Shown: one piece after another, positions 26,941 through 35,249 of the stretch
How the letters are laid out: each line of letters starts with the position of its first letter
Position numbering within the stretch: position 1 is the first letter of the stretch
Assembly: GCF_016862795.1 (NCBI RefSeq)
Contig: NZ_BONQ01000188.1
Coordinates: forward strand, 1-58,697
Direction of reading: 5' to 3'
DNA from: Dactylosporangium siamense
Lineage (GTDB): Bacteria > Actinomycetota > Actinomycetes > Mycobacteriales > Micromonosporaceae
DNA: 58,697 nucleotides
Notes under the pieces: generated by a model
What the model saw: the letters and a program-made list of their open reading frames with translations, nothing else
The model's database searches: none
What the model was told of the DNA's origin: nothing
Translations under genes and position numbers: made by a program

Positions 26941-26995
26941 TCACCCGCCCGGTTCCCCGGGTCACCCGGTTCCTCGGATCACCCGGTTACGGGAG
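26941..26995. repeat. Tandem 17-bp TCACCCGGTT repeats
   Basis: Units at 26962-26978 and 26979-26995 begin TCACCCGGTT; a third at 26941-26961 has the same words with a 4-bp insertion. They lie upstream of the propeller gene start at 26873 and could be iterated protein-binding sites for its promoter. Confidence 0.55.
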
Positions 26996-27061
26996 ATCTG
27001 CGAGCCGGCCGTGAGCCGCCAGGCGCGGAGCTGGCGGCTCGGCCGGCGCTGCCGGGTGAGA

Positions 27062-27277
27062 TCAAGGCCGTCGCACTTCAAGGAGCGCCCGAAGTGCGAC
27101 AGCGGTTCCGAAGAACGTCCCGATGGTGGTGCCTGCGGCATGTGCCTCATGCCAGACGACGCCACCCGCGAGGGCGGCCAAACTGAGGATCACCAGCCAT
27201 GACAATGGGAGCGCTGGGACGGGCGAACCGCTTTCACGGCGCGAGAGATCATCCGTGCTGGGATTGCGTTGTGTCAT
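27062..27277 (-). CDS. Small two-helix membrane protein
   Basis: A 71-residue frame with a polar N-terminus (TQRNPSTDDLSRRE) and two likely membrane helices (LSWLVILSLAALAGGVVW and TIGTFFGTAVALRALLEV). Hydrophobic periodicity and a basic end argue for a real gene, but the ribosome site is weak and no family is recognised. Confidence 0.45.
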   Translation of the reverse strand: MTQRNPSTDDLSRRESGSPVPALPLSWLVILSLAALAGGVVWHEAHAAGTTIGTFFGTAVALRALLEVRRP

Positions 27278-27801
27278 GCGCGTGACGCTTTCTACGAGAA
27301 GGGCTGGGGATGCAGCGTCGAAGCGGCCGCTTCTGCGTTTGAATAGCGCCGACGATACCTCCGAACGGCGCTGCGCTGCCCTGTCTCCAAGTGCCGTCCA
27401 CCAGGCAAAACATGACCCGTTGATTCAGTCCGCGCTGAAGTTTACGTTGTCTGCTGGAAATTCGACGGAACCGATCTTCCGGCGACCTGGGTGCTTATCC
27501 TTCTGATTTGGTCGGCCGGATTCAGGCCGCACTGAAGTTCGCCGTGTTCAGGACGAGTCGACCTGCGCCGCCCTGCGCGATTTGAACAGACTCGCATGTC
27601 TGCCATTTACGATTAGCGGCATACGAGGGTTTCTGGCCATCGCCGCTTCTCGCGCTCGGGTCGAGCCGAGCGCCGCCGCAGTCCACTGCGATGCAGCGCT
27701 CAAGCGGTGCGGGTCGGTGGCAGGGCCGGGATATCCGGCTTGGCGGTGCCGTACATTCGCCGTACAGTGAAGTGACACGTAGGTGGCAGACGGGGTGTCG
27801 G
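27278..27801. other. Gene-free gap before the toxin-antitoxin pair
   Basis: 524 bp with lower GC than surrounding DNA and no credible gene. It contains two TTCAG-N6-CTGAA dyads within near-identical 21-mers (27422-27442 and 27529-27549) and, next to the antitoxin, a GCCGTACA direct repeat (about 27747-27766) that may be part of its promoter. Confidence 0.5.
27422..27549. repeat. Pair of 21-bp repeats each holding TTCAG-N6-CTGAA
   Basis: 27422-27442 and 27529-27549 share GATTCAG(T/G)CCGC(G/A)CTGAAGTT and lie 107 bp apart, almost an integral number of helical turns. Each contains the same dyad with different spacer bases, the pattern expected of a conserved protein site. Confidence 0.5.
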
Positions 27802-28071
27802 ATGAGCGCAAAGACTGAGCGCATCGAGGTGCGAGCAGACGAGACGAGCAAGTCGCGCATCACTGAAGCGGCCGAACTGCTCGGCGAACCCGTGTCGGCG
27901 TTCGTCGTGCGGTCAGCGCGCGCAGAGGCGGAGAAGGTGCTGGCCCGGGCGCACCGGACGATCATGCCGGCGGAACAGTTCGACCTGCTCATCGCGTCGC
28001 TCGACGAGCCGGACGACGCCCCGGCACTCACCGAGATCGCGAACAGACCCAGACGCTTCAGGCGGGCGTGA
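27802..28071 (+). CDS. DUF1778 (TacA-like) antitoxin
   Basis: An 89-residue ribbon-helix-helix antitoxin: KTERIEVRADETSKSRITEAAELLGEPVSAFVV forms the DNA-binding part (region 4-36) and the C-terminal helix and basic tail (RPRRFRRA) would wrap the toxin. Such proteins repress their own operon and neutralise a GNAT toxin. The next gene, 1 nt away, is that toxin. Confidence 0.88.
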   Translation: MSAKTERIEVRADETSKSRITEAAELLGEPVSAFVVRSARAEAEKVLARAHRTIMPAEQFDLLIASLDEPDDAPALTEIANRPRRFRRA

Positions 28072-28072
28072 G

Positions 28073-28786
28073 GTGTTCCTTTCCAGCCGGTTGAAAGACC
28101 AGCACCAGCTCGACAAGTTCGATTGTGGTGAGCCGTCGCTCAACGTCTGGCTGATCGAACACGCTCGCCGCGCTCAACTCGCAGGCACGTCGCGCACCTA
28201 CGTGTGGACGCCGGAAGGCGCCGATGACGTCGTGGCCTACTACTCGATCGCACCGACCCAGGTCGAACGGGCCGGGTTGACCGGCGGTCAGGCGGGTGGC
28301 TTCAACATCGTCCCTGCCTACCTGCTGACCCGTTTTGCCCTGGACCGATCGCTGCAGGGCCAGCAGCTCAGCGATGATCTTCTTCTGGACGCCATCGAGG
28401 TCATCACCAAGGCGGCCACCGTCGCCGGCGGTCGGCTGATCGTGGTTGACGCGATCAACAGTCAGGTGGCGATGTACTACCAGCGCCGCGGCTTCCAGCC
28501 CATCAAGGGTGATCCACTGCGGTTGGTGATGAAGGTTGAGACGGCCAAGCGGGCGCTGAGCACCGGCCTGGTAACCGTGAGCGCTCAAGGAGGGCTGGCC
28601 GGCCTCGTCCTGTCGACACCTCACGGCGAGGCGGCTTCCGTCGTCGTGTCGTCAGATGAACTGCGGGCAATCGCTCGCCAGCTCGAGCACCACGCGGACA
28701 GCGCATCCGCCCACCCCACGACGATGGCCTCGCTCCGCGAAGCCATCAGAACGGCCCTCGGCCGCGACCCGTTCGCTACCGACTGA
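28073..28786 (+). CDS. GNAT toxin (TacT-like) with C-terminal extension
   Basis: TacT-type toxins acetylate the amino acid on charged tRNA and stop translation. Family marks: FDCGEPSLNVWLIEHA near the start, VVAYYSIAPTQV, RFALDRSLQGQQLSDDLL (acetyl-CoA loop) and the catalytic-region tyrosines in MYYQRRGFQPI. Residues 1-165 cover the whole usual domain; residues about 166-237 are an extra tail (VSSDELRAIARQLEHHADSA, MASLREAIRTALGRD) that looks helical and resembles an antitoxin-like segment. GTG start one base after the antitoxin stop, so they are coupled. Confidence 0.85.
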   Translation: MFLSSRLKDQHQLDKFDCGEPSLNVWLIEHARRAQLAGTSRTYVWTPEGADDVVAYYSIAPTQVERAGLTGGQAGGFNIVPAYLLTRFALDRSLQGQQLSDDLLLDAIEVITKAATVAGGRLIVVDAINSQVAMYYQRRGFQPIKGDPLRLVMKVETAKRALSTGLVTVSAQGGLAGLVLSTPHGEAASVVVSSDELRAIARQLEHHADSASAHPTTMASLREAIRTALGRDPFATD

Positions 28787-28804
28787 CTCGAAGAGGCATC
28801 ACCC

Positions 28805-29164
28805 TCAGGTGGCGTCTCGTGTCCGGGTTGAGTCGAGCGTCTCCGCAATCCGTTGCACCGCGGCGCTCAGGTAGCGCAGCTCGGTGACCGGGTCCGGGGT
28901 GGTGTTGTCGACGATCGCGGCCTCGACCCAGCGCCGGATGAGCGCCGACGGCGTGGTGCCCTGCTGCTCGGCGAGGCGTCTCACGGCGGCGTCGACCTCA
29001 TGCGGCAGCCGGATGGGGCGCACGACGGTGACGGGTGCGCCGGCGGGCGGCAGCTGAGTCAGGATCTCCGCTGCTGCACCAGGGTCATCGACGAGCTGGA
29101 GTTCCACTCGGCCGGTGGCGAAGTCGGCGGCGGCCTGCTGCACCTCAAAGGTCTCCTCGCCCAT
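28805..29164 (-). CDS. Ribbon-helix-helix protein, orphan
   Basis: A 119-residue protein with an N-terminal acidic/hydrophobic region and a ribbon-helix-helix in the second half (PIRLPHEVDAAVRRLAEQQG, TPSALIRRWVEAAI), then a helix ending at the stop. It converges on the TacT gene and has no toxin next to it, so it may be a stand-alone repressor or a remnant antitoxin. Two GTATAC palindromes one helical turn apart lie just upstream. Confidence 0.75.
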   Translation of the reverse strand: MGEETFEVQQAAADFATGRVELQLVDDPGAAAEILTQLPPAGAPVTVVRPIRLPHEVDAAVRRLAEQQGTTPSALIRRWVEAAIVDNTTPDPVTELRYLSAAVQRIAETLDSTRTRDAT

Positions 29165-29173
29165 GCCGCCAGC

Positions 29174-29190
29174 GTATACAGCTCGTATAC
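29174..29190. promoter_or_regulatory. Two GTATAC palindromes upstream of the RHH gene
   Basis: GTATAC at 29174-29179 and 29185-29190, spaced 11 bp, start 10 bp upstream of the RHH start. Ribbon-helix-helix dimers bind such closely spaced short palindromes on one helix face, so autoregulation is likely; one copy may also be the -10 box. Confidence 0.55.
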
Positions 29191-29239
29191 GGGCGCGGCG
29201 GGCCGTCCGGAGTGGGCGGCCCGCCGGCGTGGAGGACGG

Positions 29240-30532
29240 TCAGTGGAGTGGGCGGCCGAGCTGCACGGTGACCAGGGTGGTCTTGATGCCGCTGTCGACC
29301 AGGCGGCCGTTGGCGTCGAAGGCGGCCGGGCCGTCCGACATGCCGAAGTCGTTGTCGTTGATCAGGGCGATCGTCCACGGGTTGACCACCGCGACCCCCT
29401 CGATCTTCTTCTGCGTGCCGGGGACCGTGTTCAGGTCCAGGACCAGCACCTTCGGGGCGACGGTCACCGCGGACGCGTCCTGCTCCAGGGAGGGAGAGGT
29501 GGCCGGGTCGTCGTAGCGGCCGCCGAGGAGGTTGGTGGCCTTGCGCAGGTCGGCGAGGTACAGGCGGGCGGCCTGGTCGGTGCGTTCCTGGACGAGGACG
29601 GTGTTCGGGCCGATGCCGACGATCGAGGAGATCTTCAGTTCGGCCGGATTGGTCTGGTTGGGGTCGACGACGGAGACGGGGGCGAACTGGTAGGCGTACT
29701 CGGCGGTGACCTTGCCGGTGCGGGGGTTGAAGCGCAGCAGGCGGCTGGTGAGTGAGGCCTCGCCGGCGGCCTTGGTCGGCACGAGGAGGGGGCTCTGCAG
29801 GCCGATGACCAGGTCGCCGCCGGGCAGGAGGCCGAGGCCCTCGAAGCCGCGGTTGACCTTGCGGGAGGCGTAGATGGCGGGGAAGGCCTCGATGACCGGG
29901 TAGTCGGTGCCGGTCAGGTTGAGGCCGTGCGGCGTGTACCGGGCCAGCACCCGGCCGCGGGAGGAGACGTGGACGAGGGAGGGGCCGTATTCGTCGACGA
30001 GCCAGAAGGTGCCGTCGGCGGCGCGGACGATGCCCTCGGTGTCCAGGCCGTTCGGGTTGATCTGCAGCGGGGTCGAGGCGTTGTACGTGTAGGGCTGCTC
30101 GTCGTGCGGCAGCTGGTTCGGCAGGCCGGTGACGGGCTTTCCACCAACAGTGGTCAGCGGGATGGTCTGCTCGACCTTGAGCACGCCGCGGGTGGCGAGG
30201 ACCTTCACGATCGTCGGGTTGAAGTCGGGCGTCGGGAACGTCCGGCGCTTCTCGGTGCCGATGGTGATCTGGCCGTTGGGGCCGCGGTCGGTGATCGTCC
30301 AGTACTCGCCGGGGCGGCCGGTCGGGAAGATGTCGCTGCCGATGCCGCCGAGGTTGACGCCGCGGTCGTCGGCGACGCCGAGCCGGCCCAGCGGGATCGA
30401 CGGGAGGGTCGAAGTCGACGTGACCCTGCCGGAGAGGTCGGAGCCGCCGCTCGAAGCGGCGGCCGGAGTGGCGGCAAGCGCGGCGGCGGCGGTAAGCGCC
30501 AGGACGGGGACGGCGCGGAGCAGGTTAGCCAT
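29240..30532 (-). CDS. Secreted esterase-like phytase-family protein
   Basis: A 430-residue exported protein: Sec signal peptide (residues about 1-26, ending AAAS) and the esterase-like activity of phytase domain (PF13449 type), a six-bladed propeller with GIGSDIFPTGRPGEYWTITDRGPNG, NGLDTEGIVRAADGTFWLVDEYGPSLV, EGLGLLPGGDLVIGLQSPL and KKIEGVAVVNPWTIALINDNDFG. Released to the medium or wall; substrate unknown, phosphate-ester hydrolysis possible. Divergent from the SARP regulator. Confidence 0.88.
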   Translation of the reverse strand: MANLLRAVPVLALTAAAALAATPAAASSGGSDLSGRVTSTSTLPSIPLGRLGVADDRGVNLGGIGSDIFPTGRPGEYWTITDRGPNGQITIGTEKRRTFPTPDFNPTIVKVLATRGVLKVEQTIPLTTVGGKPVTGLPNQLPHDEQPYTYNASTPLQINPNGLDTEGIVRAADGTFWLVDEYGPSLVHVSSRGRVLARYTPHGLNLTGTDYPVIEAFPAIYASRKVNRGFEGLGLLPGGDLVIGLQSPLLVPTKAAGEASLTSRLLRFNPRTGKVTAEYAYQFAPVSVVDPNQTNPAELKISSIVGIGPNTVLVQERTDQAARLYLADLRKATNLLGGRYDDPATSPSLEQDASAVTVAPKVLVLDLNTVPGTQKKIEGVAVVNPWTIALINDNDFGMSDGPAAFDANGRLVDSGIKTTLVTVQLGRPLH

Positions 30533-30880
30533 ACCGCCGGACGTTCGGCGAGGCGGCCGAACGGTGTGTAGCCGCAGCGTGTTCCATACACAAAATTTGG
30601 GGGTCGCACACGTCGTTGGGCGCGACCCCTAAATAGTTGAATTCGTCCGCATGGCCGAAATATCCCCGTTCGTCCAGAGCAAAGCAGGAGTAGGGCTTGA
30701 GTAGCCCTTGGGGTGGGTTCTGAGTAGAGCCCCTGCAAGACCTGGACGCATTCCGGCACGCGCATGTCGTTCCATGAAAAAGACTCCACGGCGCTGCTCT
30801 TTCGCCGCTCTCATTTGACTACCATCGAGCCATACCGCGTGCAGCTTCGAGGGGAGGCAGGCGCCGCACAGAGGGTGGTT
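30533..30880. other. Divergent control region of the phytase-like and SARP genes
   Basis: 348 bp without a gene. It holds the stem GGGGTCGC (30600-30607)/GCGACCCC (30622-30629), a TTTGG run on one side and CTAAATAGTTGAATT on the other, an AT-rich island in otherwise high-GC DNA. The CCGTTCGTCC and CGGCGAGGCGGCCGAACG stretches nearby carry CGTTCG/CGAACG words. An in-frame ATG at 30764 precedes the chosen SARP start but has no ribosome site. Confidence 0.5.
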
Positions 30881-33814
30881 ATGCGCAATTCGACCAGGTT
30901 TTCGATCTTGGGACCGGTGCAGATCCGCACACCGGTTACCGAAATCACGGTTGCCGCGCCCCGCGAACGGATCCTCCTCGCTCTGCTGCTCCTGCGCGAG
31001 GGTCAGCTGGTGCCGTTCCAGCAGGTCATCTCGGCGCTGTGGGACACCAACCCGCCGACGACCGCCCGGGCGCAGGTGCACAGCTGCGTCTCCCGGCTCC
31101 GCCAGCTGCTGCGCCGGGTCGGGCTGCCCGAGGAACTCGTGATCACCGAGCCGTCCGGGTACCGCATCAAGGTCAGCCCGGACGAGCTCGACTCCGCGCT
31201 GTTCGCCACCCGGATCGAGCGTGGCCGGGCCGCGGCCGCCGACGGTGACCTGCCCGCCGCCCGCGACGAGTTGCGGGCCGCGCTCGGGCTGTGGCGGGGC
31301 CGGCCCCTCGCCGACGTCGACTCCGACGCGGTCCGCGCCTCCGCGGCGCACCTCGAGGAGCAGTGGACCGCGGCGACGTCGTTGTGCCTGGACCTGGAGC
31401 TGCGGCTCGGCGCGGCCGAGGAGATCCTGGCCGAGGTCGCCGACCTGGTCGAGCGGTATCCGCACCACGAGCAGTTCCGGGGTCATCTGATGACCGCGCT
31501 CGCCCGCACCGGCCGGCGCGCCGACGCCCTTGCCGTGTTCCGCCGCGGCCGGGCCATGCTCGCCGAGGAGCTCGGCATCGAGCCCGGCGCCGAGCTGGTC
31601 GAGCTGCACCGGCGGATCCTCAACGGCGACGTGACGCTGCTGCTCACCACGGCCGAGCCGCGGGACGAGCCGCGCCGGGCGGCCCGCTGCCTGCCCCGCG
31701 ACGTCGCGGACTTCGCCGGCCGGGCCGACGCGTTCGCCCGGATCGTCGCCGCGCTCAGCGACGAGCGGCACGCCGTGCTCGCCATCGACGGGATGGCCGG
31801 CACCGGCAAGACCACCCTCGCCGTCCGGGCCGCGCACGCGGTCTCGGCGCGGTTCCCCGACGGGCAGCTCTACCTGGACCTCCGTGGCCACAGCGACCGC
31901 GCGCCGCTCGATCCCGGCGAGGCGCTGGGTGCGTTGTTGCGGCAGTTGGGGGTACCCCCGGAGGGCGTGCCGGCCGTATCGGAGGACCGGGCCGTGCTGT
32001 GGCGGACCGAGCTGGCCGACCGGCGGGTGTTCGTGCTGCTCGACAACGCCCTCGACTCGGCGCAGGTGCTGCCGCTGCTGCCCGGCACGGCACACACCGG
32101 CGTCATCATCACCAGCCGGCGCCGGCTCGGCGGGCTCGACGGTGTGCAGCCCGTGTCGCTGGGCGTGCTGCCGCTCGCGGAGGGCATCGAGCTGTTCGAA
32201 CGTACCGTCGGCGGCCGCGCCCTCGCCGATCGGGCCTGCACGACCGAGGTCGTCGAACTCTGCGGCCGGCTGCCGCTCGCGGTGCGGCTGGCCGGGGCGC
32301 GGCTGCAGCACCGGCCCAGCTGGACCGTCGCGGACCTGGCCCGCCGGCTGCGCGGCGCCGACCGGCGGTTGCCGGAGCTCGCGGTCGATGGCCGTACCCT
32401 GGCCGCCGCGTTCGCACTGTCCTACCAGCAGCTACCAGTGCACCTGCAACGGTTCTTCGGGTTTCTCGGCCTGCACCCGGCCGGCGACTTCGAGCCGGCG
32501 GCGGCCGCCGCGATGGCGGAACTGCCGGTCACCGAGGCGGAGGACCTGCTCGAGGAGCTCGTCGACGTGCACCTGGTCGAGGCGCCCGCGGCCGGCCGGT
32601 ACCGGCTGCACGACCTGCTGCGCGACTACGCGGCGCAGCTCGCGGTCGGCGGCGACGCGGCGGTCGACCGGCTCCTCGATCACTACCTGCACAGCGTCGC
32701 GAGCGCGAACACGTTCCTGGAGCTGGCCGACACGCGGGCGGTGCTGCGGCTGGACGTGCCGCCGCCGACCGCGCGCGAGTTCAGCGACGTCGCGGAGGCC
32801 AGGCGCTGGCTGGAACGCGAGCTGGCCAACGTGCTCGGCGCCGCCCGGCTCGCCTCCGACCTCGGCCGGCACCGGCAGATCTGCCTGATGACCAGGGCGG
32901 TGTCGCCGTTCCTGTTCGGGTTCGGCTACGGCGAGGCGCAGCTGGACCTGTACGAACGCGCGATCGCCGCCGCCCGCACCCTGCCGAGCCCGGAGCTGGA
33001 GGCGGAGTCCCGCAACTACCTCGCCGCCGTGTACTTCCGGATGGGCCGCATGGCGGAGGCCCTGGCGACGCTGCGGCTGGTCGCCACGATCGCCGAACGC
33101 GAAGGCATCCCGCGCCTCGTCGGCACCGCCCTCACCAACAGCGCGATGTTGCACAGCAGGCTCGGGCAGTACGCCGAGGCGATCGCCGCCGCCGAGGCTG
33201 CCGCCGCGCTGCGGATGGACGAGGCCCCCGCCAGTCTCCAGTTCAAGATCAACAGCACTATCGGCCAGGTGCACACCCAGGCCGGCAACTACCAGCAGGC
33301 CCTCGGCGCGAACCGCCGCGCCCTCGCCGTCGCCCGGCGCATGGGCGGCCTGCGCGCGTTCGGGATCATGCTCGGCGAGCTCGGCCTGGTCCACCTGCAC
33401 CTGGGCCACCTCACGGTCGCCACCGCCATGCTGCGCCGCGCGCTGGTGCTCAAGCAGCATTCGGTCAATCAGTACGGCTCAGCCGAGACGCTCAGCAAGC
33501 TCGGCACCGCACACCGGCTGCAGGGCCGCCTCGCCGACGCGGTGGCCTGCCAGCGGGCCGCACGCTCGCTGATGGAGCAGGTCGCCGACGTGTCCGGCCA
33601 GTGCCTCACCGCCAACGACCTCGCGATCACGCTCCGGGCGCTCGGCCTGGACGAGGAGGCGCGCCAGCTCAACGAGGAGGCCCTGGCCAAGACGGTCCGG
33701 ATCGGCGACCGGTATGAGCAGGCCCGCGCCCTGGCCGGCCTCGGGCGCTTCGACCAGGCCGTCACGCTCTTCGAGGAGCTCGGCGCGTGTGATCTGAGCG
33801 CGCTGACTCGTTGA
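30881..33814 (+). CDS. SARP-family regulator with NB-ARC and TPR domains (AfsR-like)
   Basis: A 977-residue AfsR/DnrI/RedD-type activator. N-terminal winged-helix DNA-binding domain (FSILGPVQIRT to EPSGYRIKVSPDELD, about 1-92), bacterial transcriptional activation domain (about 98-245), NB-ARC ATPase (Walker A GMAGTGKTTLA; Walker B RRVFVLLDNAL; sensor GVIITSRRRL; GRLPLAVRLAGARL), a winged helix (RYRLHDLLRDYAAQ) and C-terminal TPRs. Such proteins activate antibiotic or stress genes. ATG 30881 follows GAGGG. Target is not obvious; the divergent phytase-like gene or distant genes are possible. Confidence 0.92.
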   Translation: MRNSTRFSILGPVQIRTPVTEITVAAPRERILLALLLLREGQLVPFQQVISALWDTNPPTTARAQVHSCVSRLRQLLRRVGLPEELVITEPSGYRIKVSPDELDSALFATRIERGRAAAADGDLPAARDELRAALGLWRGRPLADVDSDAVRASAAHLEEQWTAATSLCLDLELRLGAAEEILAEVADLVERYPHHEQFRGHLMTALARTGRRADALAVFRRGRAMLAEELGIEPGAELVELHRRILNGDVTLLLTTAEPRDEPRRAARCLPRDVADFAGRADAFARIVAALSDERHAVLAIDGMAGTGKTTLAVRAAHAVSARFPDGQLYLDLRGHSDRAPLDPGEALGALLRQLGVPPEGVPAVSEDRAVLWRTELADRRVFVLLDNALDSAQVLPLLPGTAHTGVIITSRRRLGGLDGVQPVSLGVLPLAEGIELFERTVGGRALADRACTTEVVELCGRLPLAVRLAGARLQHRPSWTVADLARRLRGADRRLPELAVDGRTLAAAFALSYQQLPVHLQRFFGFLGLHPAGDFEPAAAAAMAELPVTEAEDLLEELVDVHLVEAPAAGRYRLHDLLRDYAAQLAVGGDAAVDRLLDHYLHSVASANTFLELADTRAVLRLDVPPPTAREFSDVAEARRWLERELANVLGAARLASDLGRHRQICLMTRAVSPFLFGFGYGEAQLDLYERAIAAARTLPSPELEAESRNYLAAVYFRMGRMAEALATLRLVATIAEREGIPRLVGTALTNSAMLHSRLGQYAEAIAAAEAAAALRMDEAPASLQFKINSTIGQVHTQAGNYQQALGANRRALAVARRMGGLRAFGIMLGELGLVHLHLGHLTVATAMLRRALVLKQHSVNQYGSAETLSKLGTAHRLQGRLADAVACQRAARSLMEQVADVSGQCLTANDLAITLRALGLDEEARQLNEEALAKTVRIGDRYEQARALAGLGRFDQAVTLFEELGACDLSALTR

Positions 33815-33844
33815 GGACCGGCTCCGCGGGGCAAGCTTCCAGGT

Positions 33845-35227
33845 ATGGAATTTCGCGTGGAGCACGACACGATGGGCGAGGTCCGCGTCCCGGCCGAAGC
33901 GCTGTGGCGGGCGCAGACGCAACGGGCGGTGGCGAACTTCCCGATCTCCGGCGGGCGCCTGGAGTCCGCGCACATCAGGGCCCTGGCGCAGATCAAGAGC
34001 GCGGCGGCCACGGTGAACGGGTCGCTGGGCGTGCTGCCCGTCGACGTGGCCGCGGCGATTTCGGCCGCCGCGGACGACGTGGCCTCCGGGGTGCACGACG
34101 AGCATTTCCCGATCGACGTGTTCCAGACGGGATCGGGCACATCGTCGAACATGAACGCCAACGAGGTGATCGCTTCCCTCGCCGAGCGGCTGCTGGGCCG
34201 GCCGGTGCATCCGAACGACCACGTGAATGCGTCGCAGTCCTCGAATGACGTGTTCCCTACATCGATACATATCGCCGCCGCCGCGGCGCTTTCCTTCTCA
34301 CTGATTCCGGCACTCTCCGCATTGGCTTCGGCTTTGTCGGATAAATCGGACTCCTTTGCTTCGGTGGTGAAAGCCGGGCGGACGCACCTCATGGATGCGA
34401 CGCCGGTGACGCTCGGGCAGGAGTTCTCCGGATACGCGGCGCAGGTCCGTTACGGGATCGACCGGGTCTCGTCCGTGCTGCCCCGGGTCTGCGAACTGCC
34501 GCTCGGCGGGACCGCGGTCGGCACCGGTATCAACACGCCCCCGGCGTTCTCCGCGTCGGTGATCGCCGCCCTGGCGTCCTCGACGGGTTTGCCGTTGACG
34601 GAGGCGCGTAACCACTTCGAGGCGCAGGGCGCCCGCGACGCGCTCGTGGAGGCATCCGGGCAGCTGCGGACGATCGCGGTCGGCCTGTACAAGATCGCCA
34701 ACGACATCCGGTGGATGGGCTCGGGCCCGCGGGCCGGGCTGCGCGAGCTGCGGCTGCCGGACCTGCAGCCGGGCTCGTCGATCATGCCGGGGAAGGTCAA
34801 CCCGGTCGTGCCCGAGGCGGTGCGCCAGGTCGTCGCGCAGGTCATCGGCAACGACGCGGCGATCGCCTTCGCCGGGTCGCAGGGGGACTTCGAGCTCAAC
34901 GTGATGCTGCCGGTGATCGCCCGCAACCTCCTCGAGTCGATCCGGCTGCTGGCCAACGTCTCGCGCCTGTTCGCCGCCCGGTGCGTGGACGGGCTGGAGG
35001 CGAACGTGGAGGTGCTGCACTCGTACGCCGCCGGCTCCCCGTCGATCGTCACCCCGTTGAACAAGTACCTCGGCTATGACGAGGCCGCCGCGGTCGCCAA
35101 GGAGGCTCTCGCCACGGGTCACACGATCCGCGAGGTCGTCGTCGCCCGGGGGCATCTGGACAAGGGGACGTTGACGGAGGAGCAGCTCGACGAGGCCCTC
35201 GACCTGCTGTCCATGACCCACCCCTGA
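33845..35227 (+). CDS. fumC: Class II fumarate hydratase
   Basis: The oxygen-stable, iron-free fumarase of the TCA cycle. The 460-residue protein has the superfamily motifs [50 protein letters not shown] and the signature [15 protein letters not shown]. The mobile catalytic serine loop and HKxxx-like tail are in place. It starts 30 bp after the SARP gene. A class I enzyme of the same activity is encoded at 22110-23738. Confidence 0.95.
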   Translation: MEFRVEHDTMGEVRVPAEALWRAQTQRAVANFPISGGRLESAHIRALAQIKSAAATVNGSLGVLPVDVAAAISAAADDVASGVHDEHFPIDVFQTGSGTSSNMNANEVIASLAERLLGRPVHPNDHVNASQSSNDVFPTSIHIAAAAALSFSLIPALSALASALSDKSDSFASVVKAGRTHLMDATPVTLGQEFSGYAAQVRYGIDRVSSVLPRVCELPLGGTAVGTGINTPPAFSASVIAALASSTGLPLTEARNHFEAQGARDALVEASGQLRTIAVGLYKIANDIRWMGSGPRAGLRELRLPDLQPGSSIMPGKVNPVVPEAVRQVVAQVIGNDAAIAFAGSQGDFELNVMLPVIARNLLESIRLLANVSRLFAARCVDGLEANVEVLHSYAAGSPSIVTPLNKYLGYDEAAAVAKEALATGHTIREVVVARGHLDKGTLTEEQLDEALDLLSMTHP

Positions 35228-35249
35228 CGTCGCTCGTAGGCTGCGTCGC

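Noticed and set aside
27522-28031. 169-residue minus-strand frame over the antitoxin
   Set aside because: The plus-strand antitoxin-toxin pair is convincing and coupled; the minus frame is low-complexity Ser/Arg/Ala.
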